A stretch of DNA of 42,825 nucleotides from Deinococcus ruber (GCF_014648095.1 NZ_BMQL01000038.1:1-42825); one strand, 5' to 3'; counted from the first letter of the stretch, positions 1-8,081 are shown. The notes: a model not told the origin generated them from the sequence alone. Program-made: numbers and translations.

Positions 1-513
1 GCCGGGTCGTACCTGGCCCTGGCGATCGCCGCGACCGTCCAACTGCCGACCCGCGGCACCAGCGCACAGACACGGGACTGGACCGCGCAGCTGCTGCACC
101 TCCCCGGCGGGCGGATCCTGGTAGGGTTGATCGGCGTGGCGGTGCTGGCGGTGGCAGCCAATGAACTGCGCCTGGCAGTGACCGCGTCGTTCATGGCGGA
201 GATGGACCTGTCCGGCCCCGGTCAGACGCGCCGGACGATGGTGGAGCGGGTTGGCCGGGTGGGGATTGCCGCCCGTGCGGTGGTCTTCGCGGTGATCGGC
301 TGGTTCTTCCTCCAGGCCGCCTGGAAGGCCGCTTCCGCGCAGGCTGGCGGCGTGAAAGACGCCCTGGACGCGCTCGCGTCGAGCCCGTTCGGTCCGGGGC
401 TGTTGGCGCTGATCGCCGCAGGTCTGATCCTGTACGGGGTGTACTGCGGAGTGCTCGCCGTGTACCGCCGAATTCACATTGCCCAGGGAGAGAAGCGCCC
501 GGCGAACAGCTGA
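1..513 (+). CDS. DUF1206 family membrane protein, C-terminal part (5' end outside window)
   Basis: The reading frame is open from base 1, so the start lies outside the window; 170 codons are visible. The pattern is that of DUF1206: a hydrophobic helix, then a loop with Trp-Thr-Ala-Gln and a Pro-Gly-Gly-Arg turn, a second helix (GLIGVAVLAVAA), then Val-Gly-Arg-x-Gly-Ile-Ala-Ala-Arg leading into further hydrophobic helices (AVVFAVIGWFFLQA and LLALIAAGLILYGVY). It ends in a short basic tail. DUF1206 proteins are multi-pass inner-membrane proteins of unknown function built from repeated two-helix units. About one and a half units are visible here. Family assignment is from the pattern only; no function is proposed. 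Confidence 0.75.
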   Translation, partial: AGSYLALAIAATVQLPTRGTSAQTRDWTAQLLHLPGGRILVGLIGVAVLAVAANELRLAVTASFMAEMDLSGPGQTRRTMVERVGRVGIAARAVVFAVIGWFFLQAAWKAASAQAGGVKDALDALASSPFGPGLLALIAAGLILYGVYCGVLAVYRRIHIAQGEKRPANS

Positions 514-740
514 TGAAACGGTTGTGTTGCCTTCACCCCGCTGGGACCGACGCCGAGCTGTGTACCGCATCGAGACGACCTGGCGGCTATTGAAAAGCTT
601 CTATTGCCCCGGTGGTTCTCTGACACGGCGGTCGCCCTCCAGGCCCTCGGGGCGATTATCCTCTAAAACTCAGCAAGATGGACTTGGGGGCGGCATCTTC
701 TCCTTGAGGTGCGGGGTGCGCGGATCGTCACGCTCAGGAC

Positions 741-771
741 TTGACTTCAAGCGCTTGAAGTTTGCTTTACT
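741..771 (+). promoter_or_regulatory. MerR-type promoter with 18-bp perfect palindrome, leaderless start
   Basis: A -35 hexamer TTGACT (741-746) and a -10 TTTACT (766-771) are separated by 19 bases, the over-long spacer typical of MerR-activated promoters. The spacer region is filled by a perfect palindrome at 744-761 (ACTTCAAGCGCTTGAAGT). Only six bases separate the -10 from the ATG at 778, so the transcript should begin at or next to the start codon. The natural reading is autoregulation by the MerR protein encoded immediately downstream. Confidence 0.8.
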
Positions 772-777
772 GCTCGC

Positions 778-1212
778 ATGTTGACCATCCAGGACGCGTC
801 GCGGCGCAGCGGGCTCAGCGAGCCGACTTTACGGTATTACGAAGAGATTGGACTCATCGGGCCGATTGCCCGGGAAGCCACCAGTCGGCACCGCCGCTAC
901 GGCGAGCAGGATCTCGACACGCTGCAGGGACTGGCGTGCCTGCGTGCCATGGGCGTGAGCATTGAGGATATGCGTACATACCAGGCCAACCGCGCCCTCG
1001 GGCACGGGGCGGCTGGTCAGCAGCGTGACCTGCTGCTGCGCCATGTTGAGCGTGTCGAAGCAGAGATTCGCACGCTGGGGGTACATCTTGAGTACCTGCG
1101 GGCCAAAGCGCAGTTGTGGGATGCCCGTGCGTGCGGTGATGCCGCTGAGGAGGCCATCGCCAGTCAGCATGTGCAGCAGATGATCCCCAGCCTCCAGGCG
1201 GTGCTGCGATGA
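778..1212 (+). CDS. MerR family transcriptional regulator
   Basis: A 144-aa protein with an N-terminal winged helix-turn-helix of the MerR type: residues 2-25 contain LTIQDASRRSGLSEPTLRYY followed by EEIGLI, and a wing ends in RHRRYGEQDLDTL. The middle (about 75-120) is a helical dimerisation region. There is no cysteine cluster like that of the metal-sensing MerR proteins; the single Cys near the C terminus (ARACGDAAEE) is not enough to assign a metal. It starts without a Shine-Dalgarno site, directly behind a 19-bp-spacer promoter with a palindrome. Its last codons overlap the ATG of the SDR reductase gene (ATGA), so the two are co-transcribed and the reductase is its likely target. The inducer is unknown. 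Confidence 0.9.
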   Translation: MLTIQDASRRSGLSEPTLRYYEEIGLIGPIAREATSRHRRYGEQDLDTLQGLACLRAMGVSIEDMRTYQANRALGHGAAGQQRDLLLRHVERVEAEIRTLGVHLEYLRAKAQLWDARACGDAAEEAIASQHVQQMIPSLQAVLR

Positions 1213-2180
1213 GCAGGATGTTGGTCACTGGCGGGTCCGGGTACCTCGCCACTCGGCTGATCGCGGACCTGCTGCTCGGTGGAACGGAGGTGCGGGCCAC
1301 GGTCAGAACCACCCATGCGGCGGCGGGGGTGCGCGAGGCTGTTGGCCGGGCGGGCGGGGACGACGCTGGTCTCGACCTGGTCGTCGCCAGTCTGACCGCT
1401 GACGAGGGGTGGGCCGCAGCCGTAGCCGACGTGGACGGGATCTACCATCTGGCGTCGCCGATGATCCAAGCAGATCACCCGGACGAGGTGGTGACGCCTG
1501 CGCGCGACGGCACTTTACGCGTCCTGCGCGCTGCACGTGCGGCGGACATCCAGCGCGTGGTCATGACGTCCTCGTTTGCGGCTGTCGGCTACTCTCCCAA
1601 GTCTGACCGTGACTACACCGAGGCGGACTGGACCGATCCGAACACGCCGGGGCTCGCCCCTTACCCGCTGTCCAAAACGGTGGCGGAACGCGCTGCCTGG
1701 GACTTTATCGAGCAAGAGGGTGCCGACACCGAGTTGGTGGTGATCAATCCGACGTGGGTGGCTGGGCCGACCCTGACCAGCCAGGTGCGCTCGTCGCTCC
1801 AGGTATTCACCGCGATGCTCAACGGGACGATGACGGCCGTACCTCGCCAGCGCTTCGGAATTGCAGACGTCCGCGACGTAGCCCAGCTGCACATCACTGC
1901 CATGGCCACGCCTGGAGCCGCGGGAAAGCGTTACCTCGCGCTCGCCGATGGCCCAACCATGACCTTCCTGGAGGTGGCCCAAGTGCTACGTGACCGACTT
2001 GGGATACTCGCACAGCGCGTTCCCACGGTACAAGTGCCGAGTGAGGAGCCGCCCGCGCTGGTGATCCACAATGACCGTGCCAAGCAGGAGTTAGGGTTTC
2101 GACCCCGCCCGGTCGAGGCGACCATCGTCGAGACGGCCGAGAGCCTGCGCGATCTCGGCCTGTTGCAGATGCACCCTTGA
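1209..2180 (+). CDS. Extended SDR family NAD(P)-dependent reductase/epimerase
   Basis: A 323-aa cytoplasmic oxidoreductase of the extended short-chain dehydrogenase family, closest in pattern to the aldehyde reductase/dihydroflavonol 4-reductase branch. Residues 7-14 (TGGSGYLA) form the dinucleotide-binding GxxGxxA turn. Thr-Ser-Ser at 120-122 supplies the catalytic serine. Tyr152 and Lys156 in YPLSK form the YxxxK pair. The Arg after the first strands (RATVRTTH) is compatible with NADPH use. Its ATG overlaps the stop of the MerR gene by four bases, indicating translational coupling and joint control from the promoter at 741-771. The substrate, probably a carbonyl compound, cannot be read from sequence. 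Confidence 0.9.
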   Translation: MSRMLVTGGSGYLATRLIADLLLGGTEVRATVRTTHAAAGVREAVGRAGGDDAGLDLVVASLTADEGWAAAVADVDGIYHLASPMIQADHPDEVVTPARDGTLRVLRAARAADIQRVVMTSSFAAVGYSPKSDRDYTEADWTDPNTPGLAPYPLSKTVAERAAWDFIEQEGADTELVVINPTWVAGPTLTSQVRSSLQVFTAMLNGTMTAVPRQRFGIADVRDVAQLHITAMATPGAAGKRYLALADGPTMTFLEVAQVLRDRLGILAQRVPTVQVPSEEPPALVIHNDRAKQELGFRPRPVEATIVETAESLRDLGLLQMHP

Positions 2181-2195
2181 CCGGAGTGATGATCC

Positions 2196-2219
2196 CATCC
2201 CCAGACCACACAGGGGATG
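2196..2219 (+). terminator. Stem-loop after the MerR/SDR operon
   Basis: A perfect 7-bp inverted repeat (CATCCCC / GGGGATG) with a 10-base loop lies 15 bases after the SDR stop codon. There is no clear T-run after it, so it may be a weak terminator or an RNA end-stabilising hairpin. Confidence 0.35.
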
Positions 2220-2376
2220 CTGCCTTCACCGGGTCGGAGGAGGCTGAAGACCCCTTCTCCAGTCGCTGAGCGGTCAATTATTTGACGTGTCAGGCGCTGG
2301 ACAGAGCATCCCTCAAGTGTCCTGAGATGTACTTCGGATGTCAGCGGTACGGTCTGGAAACCGGTGCGCCGCGCGG

Positions 2377-2781
2377 CTACTTCGCCAGCCACGCGAATAC
2401 GTCCACGCTGTTGCCGTCCGGGTCGAGCAGCGTGGCGTAGCGTTGCCCCCAGAAGGCGTCGTACGGGTCAGCACTCACGGTGAAGCCTTCTGCCCGCACC
2501 CGCGCACACGCCGCGTCCACCCCGGCGGGCGAACCTGCATCGAACGCCACACTCAGGCGTCCTTCGCGGGTGGGAGCTGTCCAACCGGCCCTCACCTGCG
2601 CTATCAGCGTCTCGGTTTCCCAGGCGATCCTTAGCCCGTTCACGCTCACTTCTACGTGGTCTTCGGGTTCACCAGCTGCGTTCAGGTGGGCCTGCGCTGG
2701 CACCGGCAGTCCCAGCGTGCGGTAGAACTCCAGACTACGTGCCATATCGGCCACCACGAAGGACAGGTAGTTCAGAATCAT
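2377..2781 (-). CDS. VOC family protein (glyoxalase/bleomycin resistance fold)
   Basis: A 134-aa protein. The ATG at 2781 is chosen because it has a GGGAG site upstream and because the VOC fold begins right there (MILNYLSFVVADMARSLEFY). Two beta-alpha-beta-beta-beta units are visible: the first ends near HVEVSVNGLRIAWE, the second begins near GRLSVAFDAGSPAGVDAACA and ends in FWGQRYATLLDPDGNSVDVFAW. The Asp-Pro-Asp-Gly-Asn turn before the last strand is a hallmark of the family. Members include lyases, isomerases, dioxygenases and drug-binding proteins, so no reaction is assigned. It is the last gene of a minus-strand set with another VOC gene and a WYL regulator. Confidence 0.85.
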   Translation of the reverse strand: MILNYLSFVVADMARSLEFYRTLGLPVPAQAHLNAAGEPEDHVEVSVNGLRIAWETETLIAQVRAGWTAPTREGRLSVAFDAGSPAGVDAACARVRAEGFTVSADPYDAFWGQRYATLLDPDGNSVDVFAWLAK

Positions 2782-2866
2782 GCGGCACGCTCCCACAAGC
2801 TGAACAAGCTGCGAGGGAATCTGGCCCCGCATCGTCCGTTCTGGCGTCGCCTCACCGCCAGCGTAT

Positions 2867-3211
2867 TCATGCCTCTCCACGGTGAAAGGTGAAGCGGTGA
2901 CCGTCCGGCGTGAGCACGCTGAACATGCGCCCGAAGGGACCGTCCTGAAGCGGCTCCACGATGTCCGCGCCAGCGCTGGCAAGCCGGGTGTGGTAGCTGT
3001 CCACCTCCGGCACAATCAGCCACAGGTCGGCGCTGAAGCGGCCTGCCTCGCCCGGCATCAATGCGAGTTCGGCTCCGCCCGCTGCCGCGAATTCGAGGAT
3101 GTTGCCGGGATGTTCCTGCGCCACCTCGAAGCCCAGAATATCGGTGAAGTAACGGCGGGCACGCTGAATCTCGGGGATGTGCAGCACGACGACGTTCAGA
3201 TGGGTGTTCAT
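2867..3211 (-). CDS. VOC family protein
   Basis: A 114-aa protein starting at ATG 3211, which has an AGGAGG site eight bases upstream. The VOC pattern is clear: NVVVLHIPEIQRARRYFTDI, then an EFAAAGGAELALMPG strand pair, a second half starting DLWLIVPEVDSYHTRLASAG, and the closing LTPDGHRFTFHRGE with the typical PDGHRF turn. It resembles small glyoxalase-like proteins; metal ligands cannot be assigned confidently. It lies 41 bases after the WYL regulator gene and 85 bases before the other VOC gene, so the three may form one operon. Confidence 0.85.
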   Translation of the reverse strand: MNTHLNVVVLHIPEIQRARRYFTDILGFEVAQEHPGNILEFAAAGGAELALMPGEAGRFSADLWLIVPEVDSYHTRLASAGADIVEPLQDGPFGRMFSVLTPDGHRFTFHRGEA

Positions 3212-3252
3212 ATCGCCTCCTGTCTTCATGCTCAGGCAGGCCGGTGACACCG

Positions 3253-4200
3253 TTATGTCAGGAGCGGTTGCGCGTACTCCTCCAGCAGCGCCCGCGCCTC
3301 CTGCACCAGTTGCTCGGTCAGCTCCGGCGGTTCCAGCACCTTCGCCAGGCGGCCCCACGACCGCACCCACGGCAGGATGTCGTCCAGAACGCGCACCGTC
3401 AGGGTCACTTCATATCCTGTGGGCGGGTCGTCCTCCGCGACCTGAAAGAAGTTCGGGCGCTCGCGCACCCAGCGCCGCGCGTGGGCCGGAAAACGCACCC
3501 GCACACGCAGATGCCGCTGCTCGTCGGCGGGGCTGTGGGCGGGCGCGGCAGCAGGCACGGTGGTCTGAAGGCTGGTCAGGCTCAAGGCGTCCATCCTGTC
3601 CAGCCGGAAGGTACGCCGCGCTACCCTGACATGATCGAAGGCGCTCAGCATCCAGACACCGTTCAGGCGCACCAGACCGAGCGGATCGGCGCGGCGCTCG
3701 CTGACCTCTCGGGGAGTGTGATAGCGGAAGCTGACGGCGCGGCGGGCCAGCAGCGCGGTTCGCAGGGTGCGCAGCGCCTCGGTGTGTCGGTCGTCATCGG
3801 CCTCGATCAGGTGAATATGCGTGCGCAGTTCCTGCACCTCGGCGCGGCGGGCGTCAGGCAGGGCGGCCATCAGCTTGCGGGCGGCATCGGCGGCGGCTCC
3901 GGCATACTCGGCATCGAAGGCCCGCTGCACCGCGTCCAGTCCGAACGCCAGCATCACTGCCTCGGGGAGGGTGAAGTGCAGCGGCGGCAGAAAATACCCC
4001 TCCATCAACCGGTAGCCCTGGCCCGGCACGCTCAGCACCGGCACGCCTGCCTCGTTCAGCGCCAGCACGTCGCGGTAGACCGTTCGCACGCTCACCTCGA
4101 ACTGCCGCGCCAGTTCCTCAGCCCGCACCCAGCCCGCGTTCGTGTTCGGATCGCCGCGCAGGGCCAGGACGAGGGCCAGCAGCCGGTCTGTGCGGTTCAT
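3253..4200 (-). CDS. WYL domain transcriptional regulator with N-terminal HTH (YafY-like)
   Basis: A 315-aa protein from the ATG at 4200, the first residue of the conserved opening MNRTDRLLALVLALRG. Residues about 1-60 form a winged helix (EELARQFEVSVRTVYRDVLA). Residues about 135-210 carry a WYL-type ligand-sensing domain with the sequence RRAVSFRYHTP and later the WMLSAFDHVRVARRTFRLDR strands. A C-terminal WCX-like region (about 225-315) follows. In this family the HTH binds DNA and WYL senses a ligand, often a nucleic-acid-derived one. A longer start (up to 20 extra codons) is open but the additional residues do not look like family sequence. The two VOC genes immediately downstream are probable co-transcribed partners. 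Confidence 0.9.
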   Translation of the reverse strand: MNRTDRLLALVLALRGDPNTNAGWVRAEELARQFEVSVRTVYRDVLALNEAGVPVLSVPGQGYRLMEGYFLPPLHFTLPEAVMLAFGLDAVQRAFDAEYAGAAADAARKLMAALPDARRAEVQELRTHIHLIEADDDRHTEALRTLRTALLARRAVSFRYHTPREVSERRADPLGLVRLNGVWMLSAFDHVRVARRTFRLDRMDALSLTSLQTTVPAAAPAHSPADEQRHLRVRVRFPAHARRWVRERPNFFQVAEDDPPTGYEVTLTVRVLDDILPWVRSWGRLAKVLEPPELTEQLVQEARALLEEYAQPLLT

Positions 4201-4317
4201 GCCAGCCATCCCATACCAGCAGTCTACGAAAAAGGCCCACGATGACGTGCAGGGCACCAAGACGACACTCTTATATGCGCTGAGACCGTGGCCTGAAGAA
4301 AGAGGTGGCAGGCTCTC

Positions 4318-4425
4318 TCACAGACCAACAACTCCTTCCAGGTCTTGCTGCCCCATAAAGCAGCCGATGAGGTTGCGTGTCAATCGGTCCATTGCCAGCC
4401 AGATCCAGCTCTGTAGTGCAGCTGG
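4318..4425 (-). pseudogene. IS1-family transposase fragment
   Basis: On the minus strand one frame reads WIWLAMDRLTRNLIGCFMGQ, ending in a stop 36 codons into the fragment. This resembles the catalytic-core strand of IS1-type (InsB) transposases, where W-x-W-L-A-x-D-R-x-T-R precedes a G-x-x strand. Neither an upstream zinc-ribbon half nor a C-terminal half is found in any frame nearby, so this is a decayed relic. The assignment rests on this short motif alone. Confidence 0.4.
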
Positions 4426-4669
4426 CATCTGAAGGGGACACAGGTGCACTGCTGAGCGCCTGAATGTGGTGGCCCACGCGCTTGCCCCAACCCTGATTCG
4501 GTCGGGGGCTTCTGTTGTCTGATATGTGGCGGTTTACGAAAAAGCTGTTTAGCACAACCTTTGCCGTCAAGCAGACACGGAAGCTGGTCTAGCACCGCGC
4601 CGTGCTGTTCCCACGTCTCTGCGGCGCTTCAACGACTTCGGCGTCCTGGGTCTGACGAAATCACAGGCA

Positions 4670-4918
4670 TTGAATGGTCAGGCTGCTCGACTCCCAGGCG
4701 CACTCGCGCTCTTCGCTGAACAACATCTTTTTCTTTCTGATGGTGCTGCCACGGTGACCCGCAAAATGCGTGGCATGAACACCGATCATGGTTATCTGCA
4801 CATCGAGAATCCTGAACGGGCGGAAGGCAACCTGATGTTCGCTTATCTGGACGCTTACTCTCCCGGTCATATCGGCCTGAAAGCCACGAACGGCCACCTT
4901 TTGATCAACAGTCAGTAA
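4670..4918 (+). CDS. Hypothetical ORF, 82 aa
   Basis: An 82-codon ORF from a TTG; the same frame stays open about 25 codons upstream without an ATG. There is no strong ribosome binding site and no recognised domain. Internal methionines (MRGMNTDHGYLHI) could be later starts. An antisense ORF of similar length also exists here, so coding status is doubtful. Confidence 0.25.
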   Translation: MNGQAARLPGALALFAEQHLFLSDGAATVTRKMRGMNTDHGYLHIENPERAEGNLMFAYLDAYSPGHIGLKATNGHLLINSQ

Positions 4919-5183
4919 GTATACGTCGAGCAGACGCAACTGTATCCTTGCATGATTTGTACAGTGAAGAGAACGGTGTATCGAGGCACGCTAAAGGATG
5001 GTTCAGATGTTCTAGATTTCTTAATGAAGTATAGGTGAGATTAAATAAACGCCAGTTCTGCTGAGTAAATCGCCCAAGGCTCTCTTTTCTTCCTTCTTTG
5101 TATTCTCTGAACAATTTCTCAATCTCTTCCTGCAGTTCTATAAAGGGGGCCAGGGGAAATATTTCAAATCTGCCTCGGCTCAC
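4905..5183 (-). CDS. Hypothetical protein, 92 aa, in AT-rich segment
   Basis: A 92-codon ORF that must start at GTG 5183, because an in-frame stop lies two codons upstream. The protein is plausible in composition: an amphipathic helix FIELQEEIEKLFREYKEGRK, then a polar stretch with Asn-Leu-Thr-Tyr. No family is recognised. The base composition is visibly poorer in GC than that of neighbouring genes, which could mean recent acquisition or non-coding DNA. It would be divergent from the gene at 5199 with only 15 bases between the starts. Confidence 0.3.
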   Translation of the reverse strand: MSRGRFEIFPLAPFIELQEEIEKLFREYKEGRKESLGRFTQQNWRLFNLTYTSLRNLEHLNHPLACLDTPFSSLYKSCKDTVASARRILTDC

Positions 5184-5187
5184 CGTT

Positions 5188-5193
5188 TATGCT
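5188..5193 (+). promoter_or_regulatory. -10 element of a leaderless promoter
   Basis: TATGCT ends five bases before the ATG at 5199. There is no Shine-Dalgarno site between them and no convincing -35. The spacing matches the other leaderless starts in this window. Confidence 0.45.
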
Positions 5194-5198
5194 GAAGT

Positions 5199-5555
5199 AT
5201 GATCGAGTTACGGCAGACCAGGGAAAAGAACCCCTTTCCTTTATGGTTGCTCTACGCAATTGGAGGAGTCATCCTCGCGTTGGGCGTCGCGGTGCTGTCG
5301 ATGTCTTCTGACAATGAGCGCGTCTCGACAGAATCAACCTCGCTGGTGAATGCTGATCCCGCACTGATGAGACGACTCTGCGAAGATCAGATACGGCCTC
5401 TGGTCCCGGAGCATGTGGCCTTTGCTGCTCCAGTCGCTCGGTGGAGCGGCTCCCACTGGGTCGTGGTCGGTCGAGCAGTCGAGGACAGTTACACGTGTGA
5501 CGTAACAGGCATGAACGCGACCCAGTTGAATGCGACTGCTGTACTTCTGCCGTAA
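5199..5555 (+). CDS. Hypothetical single-pass membrane protein
   Basis: A 118-aa protein. Residues 1-12 are polar and basic, residues about 13-35 form one transmembrane segment (LWLLYAIGGVILALGVAVLS), and the remaining 80 residues would lie outside the cytoplasm. The outer part contains two cysteines (LCEDQIRPLVP and SYTCDVTGMN) that could form a disulfide, and a hydrophobic strand GSHWVVVGRAVED. No family is recognised. The start has a -10 element just upstream, consistent with leaderless translation. There is no co-oriented neighbour close enough for an operon. Confidence 0.6.
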   Translation: MIELRQTREKNPFPLWLLYAIGGVILALGVAVLSMSSDNERVSTESTSLVNADPALMRRLCEDQIRPLVPEHVAFAAPVARWSGSHWVVVGRAVEDSYTCDVTGMNATQLNATAVLLP

Positions 5556-5992
5556 AACGTTTTTCGGCTGATCAGTGGGCTGAATGGTTTCGACAGCAAG
5601 ACGCGTGATAGAGCGGTCGCCCGGCCCGAAGAACCTTTTTCACGTTGGAGCCGAGAACGCTGGTGGCGACCTCAGATGAAGATCTCCCACTCCAGCTTTT
5701 TGCGAAACCGCGTGGAAATAATCTGATCCGGGAAACGGCAAGTTTTTAATTCGCCAACAAAGTCGATCAACGGTATTGATACCTGCATCCATCGGTCACG
5801 CTCTGCGTACGTAGAGCAAGCGGGTAGGATGTTCCAATCGGTATACGGGTCAGCCGGACGGGTAGCACCTCAACAGGGCAAGTCGTCCCGAACTTCCGGA
5901 GGTATCAACCCGTCGTAATCGGGCGTTTCAGGCAGGCGACTGGCACGAGTCTGAGCACCTCTGCGGCGTTTATTGCTTCGCCCTCCTCGGCC
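5556..5992. other. Intergenic region without recognisable gene
   Basis: A 437-base stretch with many stops in all frames. A short match to the conserved tmRNA 5' end (GGTTTCGACAG near 5586) is not followed by tmRNA sequence and is treated as chance. I see no gene, repeat or strong terminator. Confidence 0.5.
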
Positions 5993-6625
5993 TCATATCC
6001 GTTTGCGCGGGGCCTCGGGATCGCGGTGAAAGCGGCGACGAAAGCGTTGCTGAAGGCTCTGCACGTTCTCTGCCGTCGCGGCAGCATCGGCATCGTAAAT
6101 CAGGCGTCCACCCCGGCTGGTGGCCCCGACCACCAGCGCCGCAGACACCAGCACCAGATTCTTGATGATGTACTGCCCTTCGAGGGTGGGTATTAGCGGG
6201 AAGAACTTGAAGGTCTCGTGGGGAAAAAATACCAGCGGCAGAAACGTGCCCGCCATCTGCGCGAGCAGCAACACGATGGTCACGCGCAAAAACCGGCCTG
6301 AGAGTAATCCCAGCCCGATCAGCGTCTCCCAGCTGGCCAGCAGCGGCAGGCTGACACCCGGATGAATCCGACCGAAACTCAGCACGGAGATGGTGTGCGT
6401 TGCCAGTTCCTGCGCGACGCTGAGACCCGGGAAGAACTTCTGGACCCCGAACCAGAGAAACACCACACCCAGGGAAAGCCGCAGCAGGGTGATCCCGTGC
6501 TGAGCCCACCAGCCGATCATGCGCAGTTCCAGCAGATGCAGCCGCCAGCTGAGGCCGCCGCGTTCCTGTGCGGGCATGGGAGAACGTTCCTGCGGCGCGG
6601 CGATCTCCGGTTTCATCGAATTCAT
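5993..6625 (-). CDS. DoxX/DUF417-like integral membrane protein
   Basis: A 210-aa protein from ATG 6625 with a GGAG site about ten bases upstream. About four hydrophobic segments are visible: LLRLSLGVVFLWFGVQKFF (about 45-64), SLPLLASWETLIGLGLLSG, TIVLLLAQMAGTFLPLVFF, and IIKNLVLVSAALVVG. The first, with R-x-S-L-G-x-V-F-x-W-F-G-x-x-K-F, is the signature of DoxX-related proteins. The C terminus is a cytoplasmic basic tail (RFRRRFHRDPEAPRKR). DoxX-like proteins have been linked to quinone or thiosulfate redox and to oxidative-stress complexes, but no partner gene is next to this one, so the role is open. Confidence 0.8.
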   Translation of the reverse strand: MNSMKPEIAAPQERSPMPAQERGGLSWRLHLLELRMIGWWAQHGITLLRLSLGVVFLWFGVQKFFPGLSVAQELATHTISVLSFGRIHPGVSLPLLASWETLIGLGLLSGRFLRVTIVLLLAQMAGTFLPLVFFPHETFKFFPLIPTLEGQYIIKNLVLVSAALVVGATSRGGRLIYDADAAATAENVQSLQQRFRRRFHRDPEAPRKRI

Positions 6626-7234
6626 TCGTAGCTCCAGGTGAGCGACCTATGGTCCTCAAACAACAGCAGAGAGGATCAGGTCACTTACCCTGATATATGC
6701 GAACGACACGCAATCAGATGTTGTGTCGGCCCAAGCATCTTTGACAGTGCGCGTGTTCCCAGAATGCTGCCAACAGTCCGTAAGAGGCAGGCAGCCCCGT
6801 CGTCAGGCAAGGTTGTAACGCACCCGCCTCTCGAACGGCTGAAATGCAGTCGTTTTTTATTCAGCGTTATACGGATTCTCTACCTTGAACTTGTTACCCT
6901 TCGCTCGTCTGATCCTCCAACTATCAGGCAATGCTGCGGCGCACCTGCTCGTCATGGATGTCAGGTGTGCCGCCCTTTTGTGTGGTGAAAAGTCTGGGTC
7001 GTAACACTCAGGTAAGGACACGTCTCGTGCGTTCACAGTCCGGCAAACGCACGTTCTTTTATCGAATCTGTCCTTCCTGAGCCGAGTCATCTGGGATAAA
7101 AAAGGAATCACACCGGAGTGAGATGGGGTCTGCCAACTTGATCAATCTGTCTGCTGACGGATAGGGTGTCTTACGAAAATGTTGAGAGAGGACGGCTATG
7201 GCAGTTCTTAACCCAATGGGCGTGAAGTGGGTGT
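6626..7234. other. Intergenic region, about 600 bases
   Basis: No convincing gene in either strand. It contains an intrinsic-terminator-like hairpin at 7026-7060 on the plus strand without a recognisable gene in front of it, which leaves room for a small RNA or a lost gene between about 6650 and 7025. Confidence 0.4.
7026..7060 (+). terminator. Intrinsic terminator-like hairpin
   Basis: CGTGCGTT (7026-7033) pairs perfectly with AACGCACG (7046-7053) over a 12-base loop and is followed by TTCTTTTAT. Stem plus T-rich tail fits a plus-strand terminator, but no plus-strand gene lies upstream for several hundred bases. Confidence 0.45.
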
Positions 7235-7453
7235 ATGCCTGAGCTCTCCATGCATACGCCAGCCGAGTTGGTCGACCTGCTTCGACAGACCTACGCTGCC
7301 GATCAGGGTCAATCGGAGATCGTCGTCCCTCAAGCGATTCGGACGAAACTTGCCCGACTCCTGGACACGGATCTGGAGTTCAAGGCCGCCGTGGTCGCTG
7401 TGCTTCAAACCTGGTTGACTGGAGAAGACCCTTTAGAAAGTGATGACCTGTAA
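7235..7453 (+). CDS. Hypothetical small protein, 72 aa
   Basis: A 72-codon ORF from ATG 7235 (a second ATG at 7250 is possible). The protein has regular, soluble composition: a helix HTPAELVDLLRQTYAADQG, a strand EIVVPQAIRTKLARLL, and an acidic end. No domain is recognised. No strong ribosome binding site is visible (a GTGGG lies a few bases upstream). Codon choice is GC-rich like true genes here, which is the main reason to accept it. Confidence 0.45.
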   Translation: MPELSMHTPAELVDLLRQTYAADQGQSEIVVPQAIRTKLARLLDTDLEFKAAVVAVLQTWLTGEDPLESDDL

Positions 7454-7485
7454 CAGCATTCATCTACAGGCTCAAAAAACAGAAC

Positions 7486-7752
7486 ATGAGTCATACAGTT
7501 GTTTTTGCTCCCGTCATCTGGCCTGCAAGCTTAACCCATGTAGAAGTTGCAGCGCACCAGCTTCTACCGGAGCTGGAGTGCTTTCCCTTTCAAAGGCTCA
7601 ACCGGGCGGGAGGTTTTACCTGCTCGAAGTGCGTCAGTGAACGGCTGGAAGTGGCGTATGGGCAGTATGGCTACTCCTGCAAGTGCCTCGTGGACAGGCT
7701 GAGGGACACCCAAAAGACGAAAACAGATGGAACAGCAACTACGAACTGGTGA
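7486..7752 (+). CDS. Hypothetical ORF with Cys pairs, 88 aa
   Basis: An 88-codon ORF with the spacing F-T-C-S-K-C and, 20 residues later, S-C-K-C, which could be a small zinc-binding site. There is no ribosome binding site before the ATG and no known family. An antisense ORF covers the same region. It is listed because the paired cysteines are unusual for a chance frame. Confidence 0.25.
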   Translation: MSHTVVFAPVIWPASLTHVEVAAHQLLPELECFPFQRLNRAGGFTCSKCVSERLEVAYGQYGYSCKCLVDRLRDTQKTKTDGTATTNW

Positions 7753-8081
7753 TGTACTTGCCGAACCACCTGTGGAAAAAAAGAACCCCACCCCGAACAG
7801 CCTAACTGAGCGCCGCGTCCAGCTGGGTAGCCCGACTTCGTATCCGAACAGCACCTCGATCTCACTGCCTCGTGAATGCTGGAACGTATCAAGCGCTCAA
7901 GTCACTTTTCCTCTGGATTCACCGTGAACCGGCAACATGAAGACCAAACGCTCTGGCAGGCGGGCGATTTGAGGAATGGGATGACATCTGAACCCACCTG
8001 TTTCACACCATCCGCTCTGGCACGCGTTCTACACTGCTTCCGTCCCAAAGAACCTCGATACCTTCCTGTTCAGGAGGTCTT

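Noticed and set aside
3244..4245. 333-codon plus-strand frame opposite the WYL regulator
   Set aside because: Low-complexity Gln/His/Arg-rich shadow; the minus strand encodes clear HTH and WYL domains.
5577..5600. tmRNA 5'-end-like sequence (GGTTTCGACAG)
   Set aside because: Only about eleven bases match; no tag peptide frame, pseudoknots or 3' T-arm follow within 400 bases.
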